Positions 33,108 to 39,341 of a stretch of 39,341 nt of DNA are shown in pieces (the first letter of the stretch is position 1; every line of letters starts with the position of its first letter). The position numbers were made by a program, and so were the translations under genes. Below the pieces are notes generated by a model that was not told the origin of the DNA, searched no databases, and worked only from the letters and a program-made list of their open reading frames with translations. This DNA is from Pirellulales bacterium (GTDB lineage: Bacteria > Planctomycetota > Planctomycetia > Pirellulales > Lacipirellulaceae), in contig JAKVCB010000021.1 in NCBI GenBank assembly GCA_022448345.1, positions 1 through 39,341 on the forward strand, read 5' to 3'.

Positions 33108-34235
33108 TCAGTTCACCTTCAAACGTGCGTAGCGGATATGCGTGGTGGCAACCTCGGTACACCAGAACGTGCAAAAAATATCCCCATCTGCGAGTACCGT
33201 GGAAGTCGGTGCACCAAACGATATTGTGTCGTGGGATCGGGGATAGTGATCGGTTAAGGTAATGCCAATCTTGTCACGTCCGGTCGCATCCCAAACGTGA
33301 ACCTGGTCCTCAAGGCCCCATGTCTTTCCACCATCTTCTGAAACGGCTGCATAGAACCCGGGCGAATGGGATTCGCGGACGGTGTAGATGACCGCCATGC
33401 GGCCGTCTCCAAGATCGACTGGCCAGTTGGTCTGACCAGGGATATTCGTGGCTACCGGCGTCGACCACTCACGTCCATCCGGACTGCCTACACAATAATG
33501 GTGGGGCATGGCACCTTCGGTCTTTAAATTTGCAGTCCAAAACAAGGTAAACAGGCGATCGTCACGGAGGCGGTTAATCCGCCCGTGCCAGTGACCAACC
33601 CCGGCAGTGTCACTTACCCCAAAGGTCACCGGGTCACCCCACGATTGTCCATTGTCCGTTGAAAAGAGGCCAACCGTGCGCGGCTTGTATGGCCCAGGTT
33701 CCTCGTAGGCATGCCATTGGTCCGTAGGAAGCATCCAGCAGCCATCGCTTAAAACCACGATCGGACTACTGGGAGTGAGGATCATGCCCTCAGGCATTTG
33801 CACAACCTCGAAATCCGACCAGCTTGCGCCATTGTCGGTCGACCGAAAAAGTACCGTTTCAGCCGGGACGATCCCGCCAGTCTTTTCGTTGAATAACGGC
33901 TTGTCGGGATCCGACCTGCCCCAACGCGTGGCATTGGCAATGAGTGTGCCGTCAGGCAGGCGGGTTAACATGGGACCGTGATAGGAATAAACGTCATCGT
34001 CACCGCCCGGAGCAATTATCAGACCCTCGGTTTTCCAATTCCGGCCTCCGTCGGTCGAACGAGCCTTCAATAACCGGGAATCCACACTGTAGAGAGCCTG
34101 GCCCCGCTGAAATCCACAGAACAGCTCTTGTGGTCCAAGCTCAACCAGGTGACTGTGACAGGCAAAGTAGTACTCGTAACCTGGATTCGAATTGATGTAA
34201 ATTACACCACTATCGACAATTTCAATCCGCGGCAT
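33108..34235 (-). CDS. Sialidase-like Asp-box (BNR) beta-propeller protein
   Basis: A 375-residue protein of the sialidase/neuraminidase superfamily without a signal peptide. Asp-box motifs (SxDxGxxW) recur four times: STDGGRNW, STDNGASW, STDNGQSW and SEDGGKTW, marking propeller blades. The sequence is the kind annotated as exo-alpha-sialidase or BNR-repeat hydrolase in planctomycetes; the catalytic Arg triad of true sialidases cannot be placed with certainty, so activity is unproven. ATG 34235 is preceded by GGAG at 9 bases, which decides against a longer frame at 34250. It reads away from the PhyH gene, with a 13-base tandem repeat in the shared upstream region. It could be a cytosolic glycan hydrolase or a lectin-like protein. 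Confidence 0.87.
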   Translation of the reverse strand: MPRIEIVDSGVIYINSNPGYEYYFACHSHLVELGPQELFCGFQRGQALYSVDSRLLKARSTDGGRNWKTEGLIIAPGGDDDVYSYHGPMLTRLPDGTLIANATRWGRSDPDKPLFNEKTGGIVPAETVLFRSTDNGASWSDFEVVQMPEGMILTPSSPIVVLSDGCWMLPTDQWHAYEEPGPYKPRTVGLFSTDNGQSWGDPVTFGVSDTAGVGHWHGRINRLRDDRLFTLFWTANLKTEGAMPHHYCVGSPDGREWSTPVATNIPGQTNWPVDLGDGRMAVIYTVRESHSPGFYAAVSEDGGKTWGLEDQVHVWDATGRDKIGITLTDHYPRSHDTISFGAPTSTVLADGDIFCTFWCTEVATTHIRYARLKVN

Positions 34236-34707
34236 TTTAAAAGACTCCAATTGGATTCACACGGCAGCAGACTCAGGCACTGGACACCAGTCGTGCACCT
34301 ATTAAACAGCAGTCGCAACCATCAAAACAGACCTCCTCGAACTACCTCCTCGAACTACCGTCTCGAACTACCGTCTCGAACTACCGTACTGATTGCCGCT
34401 TTTTAAGCAGAGGCCCTGACTTTTGCACCTCCCACCTTTCGAGAGTGGCGGCTCACGCAACCTGCCCCTGGCTGAAAGTTGCGATTGAGACCACCACGCT
34501 GGCAACCTCAACTCGCTCTGGCCGTTAATCGAAGGCTGCCTGGAAACTTCGAACTGCAACTTGTGGCGCGCCGGTTTCTTGATAAGCTGACACTGTCGAT
34601 CTCTGTTAAATCCAATCGGCATAAAACTCGCGAAAATCAATTTCAGAGCGATTTCGTAGCCGTTAACACCGGCTGGCAGCTGTGAACCTGACGAAGAGAG
34701 AGCAAAA
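34236..34707. other. Divergent intergenic region with 13-base tandem repeats
   Basis: This 472-base gap separates the starts of the Asp-box gene (-) and the PhyH gene (+). It holds four direct repeats at 34334-34385 (separate entry). Open frames in both directions (34368-34742 and 34479-34685) have no recognisable domain and are not called. Confidence 0.5.
34334..34385. repeat. Four tandem 13-base repeats
   Basis: Four adjacent 13-base units, each ending in TCGAACTACC (34334-34346, 34347-34359, 34360-34372, 34373-34385). The first three bases vary (TCC, TCC, GTC, GTC). They sit about 100-150 bases upstream of the Asp-box gene start and about 320 bases before the PhyH start. The role could be a regulator array or simple slippage. 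Confidence 0.8.
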
Positions 34708-35544
34708 ATGCCCAAACCCCTCACTGACGAGATCCTGAGCAAGTACGACCGAGATGGTTATTTCTTCCCGCAGAAGATACTGGACGACCAGCAGGTTGCC
34801 GCATGCCGGACACAGCTTGAAAAATTTGAAGACTCTCAAGGCAAGCCCATTGGTGGATCCCAGCGGAGCAAGTCACACCTGCTGTTCAAATGGGTCGATG
34901 ACCTGATGCGTAATCCGGCCATCCTGGACCCGGTCGAGGAACTGGTCGGGCCAAATATCCTCTGCTGGAACACGTTATTCTGGGTGAAGGAAGCCCACAG
35001 CCCGAGCTTCGTATCGTGGCATCAAGACCTGCGCTACTGGGGGCTTGATACGAATGACCTGGTCACCGTGTGGCTGGCTCTCTCGCCAGCAACGCTCGAA
35101 AGCGGGTGCATGCACGTTCTTCCGGGCAGCCACCGAGGAGAACTGATGCCCCACAAGGATGAATTTAAGAATGATAACATGTTGACTCGGGGCCAGGAAA
35201 TTTCGGTGGAGGTCGACGAGTCGAAGGCCGTGGCCATGCCGCTTCAACCGGGCTGCGCTTCTTTTCACAACGGGCGCCTGGCACATTCCTCGGGCCCAAA
35301 CCAGTCGACAGATCGTCGGATTGGTATTTCATTTCACTACATGCCTACGAGCACAGACCAGGTGGTCGGAGAGTGGGACAGCGCAGCGCTCGTACGAGGC
35401 GAGGATGCTTTTGGACACTTTGTCCTGGCCCCACAGCCTGCCCAGGACTTCGATCCTGAACTGGTCGAGTTTCACCAGAAGGCCACCGATGCAGTCCGGG
35501 ATGTGCTTTTCAAGGACGCAGAAAAGGTGCGCAAGACGATCTAA
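34708..35544 (+). CDS. Phytanoyl-CoA dioxygenase (PhyH) family protein
   Basis: A 278-residue cytoplasmic Fe(II)/2-oxoglutarate-dependent oxygenase. The facial triad is intact: HxD at His105-Asp107 (SWHQDLRYWG) and distal His193 in RLAHSSGPN. The 2-oxoglutarate-binding Arg follows in STDRRIG (Arg203 or Arg204). The HxD rather than HxA/G motif says hydroxylase, not halogenase. The family's preceding motif LESGCMHVLPGSH is present. The length fits the PhyH family. Substrates in this family range from lipids to ectoine and secondary metabolites, and nothing nearby tells which applies here. GAAGAGAGAGCA just before the ATG serves as a purine-rich ribosome site. Confidence 0.93.
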   Translation: MPKPLTDEILSKYDRDGYFFPQKILDDQQVAACRTQLEKFEDSQGKPIGGSQRSKSHLLFKWVDDLMRNPAILDPVEELVGPNILCWNTLFWVKEAHSPSFVSWHQDLRYWGLDTNDLVTVWLALSPATLESGCMHVLPGSHRGELMPHKDEFKNDNMLTRGQEISVEVDESKAVAMPLQPGCASFHNGRLAHSSGPNQSTDRRIGISFHYMPTSTDQVVGEWDSAALVRGEDAFGHFVLAPQPAQDFDPELVEFHQKATDAVRDVLFKDAEKVRKTI

Positions 35545-35698
35545 AGGCCCACCCGGTTACCAACACCAGGGAGGTCGTGCGAAGTCAGCTCCCCTGCCAT
35601 GAGAAACCGTTGGCAAAGGGCATAGCTGGGCTCAAGCTCTGGGGAGGGGACCGGAAATAGAAGCCCCATCTTCCGATGGCCATACTGCCTGGCGACCG

Positions 35699-38600
35699 CT
35701 AGTAGTCGCCAAGGCCCCCAAAAAACACCTTTTGGCGGACCAGCACTCCAGCCACGACCATTCCCAAAAGAAGTACCGACGCTGCCGGCTCCGGTACGAC
35801 CGCAGCATCGCCACTCGCGCCAACCAGGGAGGTTCCAAAGTTTGTCTTCCAAACGTGGTAGTCGGCCTGCTCAATGACACCATTGCCATCCCCATCGGCA
35901 GCGAGCCCCGTGCCTGCCTGGCCCAGGGAGTCGGCCCAAACCGTGTAGTCGGCCGCATCGACCACACCATCTTTGTTATAGTCTCCCGCCAGATCCGTAA
36001 GGAGCGATGTGAGGATAAGGGTTCCCCCAACAGCTGTGAATTCAAAATTGTCGGCGTTCACTCCCGCCAGCGCCAAACCGCTGTCGGTAATGCTGTCGGC
36101 GATCATGACCAAAAACTGTGTGCCCTCAGCCGGTCGATAACCGCCTCCCAGGACCACGTCAAGCAAGCCAGCGAGGTCCGCGTCATCGCCAACCAAGAGC
36201 AAGTCACTCGACGAAGATCCATCCAACTCGATTTGCAGAGTTGCAGCTGCACCCAGCGTAAAGTCGCCACGCACATCGAGCGTGCCAATGCTTTGCCCCG
36301 GCGCAACAACTCCGCCAAAGGCAACAAGATCACCATTGACATCACCACTACCTCCCAGCACCCCTTCGGTGACTTCAAGTCTACCGCTGCCAGAATTGGT
36401 ATTGCTGTTGAGGTAGAGTGCGCCCTCGCCTTTCTTGTGGACGGTGACGCCGTCAAAATCAAATGTATCGTCGAGACTCAGAATGGCTCCCTGGGCGATA
36501 TCCACTGTCGTATTACCATTGGAGTGCACGTCGACGTTGAACGTGTGGCTCCCGCCGGTCACGACAACATCTGCCTGATTGGCCTGGCCATCGAGCTCAA
36601 TCTTGCCACCTCCACTCACCTGGAACGAACTACTCGCATCTGCGACGATTTCCCGCAACGTAACGGTCGAACCCAGCTCGATATTTGTGGTAGCCGCGGA
36701 AGATCCGGTCAATTTTGCCGTCACCAGGTTCGAGTTCGGCACCACTCCTGCCGACCAGTTTGAGTTTGTATTCCAATCGCCTCCGGCGCCACCGGTCCAC
36801 TGTACGGTCGGGGGCTCAATCGCAGTTAGCAGGAGACTATTCCCCAGTACGGCGTGCTGGAAGTAGCGCGCATCCGAACTGTCGAGGGTAAAACCAAGAT
36901 CGGTAATGGAACTCGCAATCATGACGAGGAACTGGTCGCCGTTACTGGGTTGGTAACCATCGACAAGTTCAATGTCAATCGATCCTGACAACTCGGCATG
37001 ATCCCGTACGAAAAGCAGATCGTGCGATGCAGGCCCCCCAAGTTCGATTTGCAGGGTTGCAGCTACACCCAGTGTAAAGTCTCCCTGCACATCGAGCGTG
37101 CCAACGCTTTGACCCGGCGCAACAACTCCGCCAGAAGCGACAAGGTCTCCATTCACGTCGCCGCTACCTCCCAGTTCGCCTGCGATAACTTCGAGCGTGC
37201 CACTGCCAGAATTCGTACTACTGTTGATGTGGAGTGCACCTTCCCCCTCCTTGGTAACCGTCACGCCATGAAAATCGAACGTGTCGTCAAGACTTAACGT
37301 GGATCCCTGGGCGACCTCAAACTTGGTGTTGGCATTGGCATGCACGTCCACCCCTAACGTGAGCGCTCCACCGGTCACCAGAACATCAGCCTGGTTATAC
37401 TGACCATCGAGTTGAATTGTGCCACTACCACTGACCTGGAACGAGCTACTGTCATCTGCAATCAGTTCGCGAACCGTGACCGTTGCATTGAGCTGGACGT
37501 TCGTTGCAGGAACTGTAGAGCCGGTAAATTTCACGCTTACCTGGTTGGAGTTTGGCACCACTGCTGCCGACCAGTTTGAGGTCGTATTCCAATTCCCCAT
37601 CGAGCCACCGGTCCACTCTGCAGCGGGGGGGTCGATGGCGGTCAGCACAAGCACATTCCCCACTGCGGCGTGCTGAAAATAGCGGGCATTTGGTCCTTCA
37701 ATCGTCAAACCAGAATCGGTGACGTTATTGGCAAGCATGACAAGGAACTGGTCGCCATCGCTGGGCTCATAACCGTCAACCAGATTAATCTCCAACGAAC
37801 CTGACAGGTTGGCGTCGTAGCCCACAAACAACTGGTCATGTGATGCAGGCCCGCCGATTTCAATTTGAAGCGTCGCACCGGAATCGACCGTGAGATAGCC
37901 CTGGATGTCAAGGGTGCCCACGCTTTCACCAGGAGCAAGCATTCCCCCAGAGGCAACCAGGTCACCATTGATATCGCCACCGCCGCCCAGTATCCCACTC
38001 TCTAAACGAAGCGTGCCAAAGCCGGAGTTCGTGGTATCATTGATGTTGAGCCTGCCATCCCCCTTCTTGGTGACCGTCTTGCCGTGAAAAACAAAACGGT
38101 CGTCGAGGCTAAGTGAAGCTCCCGAACTAATGGCAATCTCCATATTCCCGCCCACATTGACCGGGAGGTCAAAAACGTGGTCACCGGCCATCACATTGAT
38201 TCCGCTGGCATCTTCAAAATTCTGCTGCAGGTCCAGGCTGGCCGATCCGCCTTGACCGGTAAGGCGATAATCGGCGCCGCCATCGATATCAAGGATAGCA
38301 ACTGTCGTGGCCTGATCTATCGCGATCTCTGCAGTTGCAGCGGTCGCACCAGATAATAGTACGCTTGCGTAATTACTGTTGGGATTGGCACTTGGCAACC
38401 AGTTGGAAGTGGTGTGCCAACTTCCGCCGCCGGTTGCGACCCACTGATACTGCTGCATCCCAAAATGGATCTCGTGCAGTTGGTCGACGGCCAAATCGGT
38501 AACCTGCCGGGTGGTCCCCCCCGGCCAAAGGATATCGATATCGACCGGACCGGCATGGTTACCCAGACCAAAATGCAAGGTCGGATCATTCTGGTTGCCT

Positions 38601-39341
38601 TCGCCAGTGCCAAACTCAACCTGGCGCGTGTATGTCTCGCTGCCTACTTGGATTCGAACCTGGGCACCGACCGCATTACGGTTGATTGTCTGGCCATCGC
38701 CCACCATCTTTAGTTTGAGCCAGTGATTGTTATTACCTTGGTTGTGGAAGATGTTGCCACCGGCGATCAGGTCCAAGTGGCCGTCATTGTCGAAGTCGCC
38801 AAAGCCGGCCTGAAACGTGTCCATACCTGACGGCAGGCCCTCGGCAGCAGTCACCTCGGTAAAACTCCAATTTCCATTGTTGCGAAACAATTTTGATGAT
38901 TCCGAGGCGGAATAATTACGAATGGTTGTGAAAAACAGGTCGACGTCGCCGTCGTTGTCATAGTCGCCTGCCACAGGCGTGCCGTACGACTCCTGGTAGA
39001 TCACACCGCTCTCGCCCATATTCTCAAAGGTGTACCCAGCGCCGGCCCCTCGATTACGTAGAAACTGGGAGCGCGGATTGAACGAATGGGCAAAATGGCC
39101 TGCGAATAGATCGAGTTCCCCATCGTTGTCGAAATCAGCCCAGACAGAGCCTGTACCGTGCCCCCAGGCGTTATGCCCGTTTCCTCCCTGCACACCACGC
39201 TCGGCGCCTTCCTCGCTGAAATTGCCGGTCCCGTCATTGACATACAACGAGTTGGGTTCCAATCGGTAATTCGAAACATAGGTATCGATGTCCCCGTCAC
39301 GATCAAAATCGGCCGACGTAACGCCACGTCCTGGTCGTGGC
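35699..39341 (-). CDS. Giant VCBS/ASPIC-UnbV protein with triple beta-repeats, dockerin-like module and PEP-CTERM tail (5' end outside window)
   Basis: The frame stays open to the right edge, so the N-terminus is missing; the nominal start at 39262 is an internal TTG. The visible part (at least 1213 codons) begins with FG-GAP/VCBS repeats (ADFDRDGDID, WADFDNDGELDLFAGHF, DYDNDGDVDLFFTT, FGDFDNDGHLDLIAGG). Next is an ASPIC/UnbV domain (NAVGAQVRIQVG to GGTTRQVTDLAVDQLHEIHFG). Three long repeats of about 270 residues follow, each opening with a W.GG..WNT.SNW segment and containing VNGDLVASGG and ATLQIELGG. Then comes a dockerin-like pair (GDYNKDGVVDAADYTVW, DGDGNGVIEQADYHVW). The end is VVPEPAASVLLLGM with a PEP-CTERM-like helix and the tail QKVFFGGLGDY, which is unusual because the arginine-rich finish is missing. 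It is presumably a surface protein. Confidence 0.92.
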   Translation of the reverse strand, partial: PRPGRGVTSADFDRDGDIDTYVSNYRLEPNSLYVNDGTGNFSEEGAERGVQGGNGHNAWGHGTGSVWADFDNDGELDLFAGHFAHSFNPRSQFLRNRGAGAGYTFENMGESGVIYQESYGTPVAGDYDNDGDVDLFFTTIRNYSASESSKLFRNNGNWSFTEVTAAEGLPSGMDTFQAGFGDFDNDGHLDLIAGGNIFHNQGNNNHWLKLKMVGDGQTINRNAVGAQVRIQVGSETYTRQVEFGTGEGNQNDPTLHFGLGNHAGPVDIDILWPGGTTRQVTDLAVDQLHEIHFGMQQYQWVATGGGSWHTTSNWLPSANPNSNYASVLLSGATAATAEIAIDQATTVAILDIDGGADYRLTGQGGSASLDLQQNFEDASGINVMAGDHVFDLPVNVGGNMEIAISSGASLSLDDRFVFHGKTVTKKGDGRLNINDTTNSGFGTLRLESGILGGGGDINGDLVASGGMLAPGESVGTLDIQGYLTVDSGATLQIEIGGPASHDQLFVGYDANLSGSLEINLVDGYEPSDGDQFLVMLANNVTDSGLTIEGPNARYFQHAAVGNVLVLTAIDPPAAEWTGGSMGNWNTTSNWSAAVVPNSNQVSVKFTGSTVPATNVQLNATVTVRELIADDSSSFQVSGSGTIQLDGQYNQADVLVTGGALTLGVDVHANANTKFEVAQGSTLSLDDTFDFHGVTVTKEGEGALHINSSTNSGSGTLEVIAGELGGSGDVNGDLVASGGVVAPGQSVGTLDVQGDFTLGVAATLQIELGGPASHDLLFVRDHAELSGSIDIELVDGYQPSNGDQFLVMIASSITDLGFTLDSSDARYFQHAVLGNSLLLTAIEPPTVQWTGGAGGDWNTNSNWSAGVVPNSNLVTAKLTGSSAATTNIELGSTVTLREIVADASSSFQVSGGGKIELDGQANQADVVVTGGSHTFNVDVHSNGNTTVDIAQGAILSLDDTFDFDGVTVHKKGEGALYLNSNTNSGSGRLEVTEGVLGGSGDVNGDLVAFGGVVAPGQSIGTLDVRGDFTLGAAATLQIELDGSSSSDLLLVGDDADLAGLLDVVLGGGYRPAEGTQFLVMIADSITDSGLALAGVNADNFEFTAVGGTLILTSLLTDLAGDYNKDGVVDAADYTVWADSLGQAGTGLAADGDGNGVIEQADYHVWKTNFGTSLVGASGDAAVVPEPAASVLLLGMVVAGVLVRQKVFFGGLGDY
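36003..38450 (-). repeat. Three tandem repeats with a period near 816 bases in the giant PEP-CTERM gene
   Basis: Three consecutive units of about 270 codons. Anchor copies of CCGACCAGTTTGAG lie at 36751 and 37567 (816 bases apart), and a diverged third copy (GGCAACCAGTTGGAAG) lies near 38394. The last two units are close at the DNA level; the N-terminal unit is more diverged. Unit borders are approximate. Confidence 0.8.

Noticed and set aside
34334-34385. CRISPR array
   Set aside because: The units are 13 bases and directly adjacent without spacers, and there are no cas genes.
38648-38664. tRNA-like T-arm sequence (GGATTCGAACCTGGG)
   Set aside because: It lies inside the ASPIC/UnbV coding region, and no acceptor, D or anticodon arm can be folded around it.

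Overview
The window looks like chromosomal DNA of a planctomycete, probably of the Pirellulales type. No rRNA or marker gene is present, so this rests on gene content: DUF1549/DUF1553 and PSCyt1-type cytochrome proteins, a DUF1559 pseudopilin, PEP-CTERM proteins with dockerin-like modules, a PPC-domain protein, a sulfatase, an Asp-box sialidase-like protein, a PhyH dioxygenase and a VCBS/ASPIC-UnbV protein. Genes are mostly singly oriented with intergenic gaps of 0.2 to 1 kb, and clear Shine-Dalgarno sequences are scarce. I found no tRNA, rRNA, CRISPR array, transposase or prophage gene.

Layout. 1-3272 (+): a lipoprotein-type phosphodiesterase/alkaline phosphatase cut by the left edge, a 65-aa ribbon-helix-helix protein and a three-segment membrane protein, arranged as one operon. 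3290-4279 (-): amidohydrolase. 4740-5822 (+): AAC(3)-fold acetyltransferase with unusual Cys/His-rich additions. 6352-7815 (-): secreted sulfatase. 7816-8893: a gene-poor kilobase with two very small candidate genes and a paired direct repeat. 8894-9745 (+): YihY/BrkB membrane protein. 9826-10809 (-) and 11090-12469 (+): a 2-hydroxyacid dehydrogenase divergent from an MFS transporter. 12752-17134 (-): two paralogous PEP-CTERM beta-propeller-like proteins on either side of a DUF1559 pseudopilin, with a strong terminator. 17400-17903 (+): small lipoprotein. 17971-22371 (-): a 1466-aa fusion of cytochrome, prenyltransferase-like and HEAT-like parts. 22889-23596 (+): alpha/beta hydrolase. 23717-25453 (-): NhaC-type antiporter. 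25745-26359 (+): GmhA-like SIS protein. 26385-32862 (-): PPC protein, DUF1549/DUF1553 protein and cytochrome-WD40 protein in one cluster. 33108-34235 (-): Asp-box protein. 34708-35544 (+): PhyH dioxygenase. 35699 to the right edge (-): a giant VCBS/UnbV/beta-repeat/dockerin-like/PEP-CTERM protein with a missing 5' end.

How the genes fit together. Most products are predicted to be exported or anchored and suit a polymer-degrading, surface-attached life: sulfate removal (sulfatase), glycan binding or hydrolysis (Asp-box protein), large PEP-CTERM surface proteins, and planctomycete-type cytochrome proteins of unknown role. The less familiar material is the phosphodiesterase/RHH/membrane-protein cassette at the left end, the extended AAC(3) protein, the 1466-aa fusion whose C-terminal heme motif has lost its histidine, and several small reading frames in the intergenic regions.
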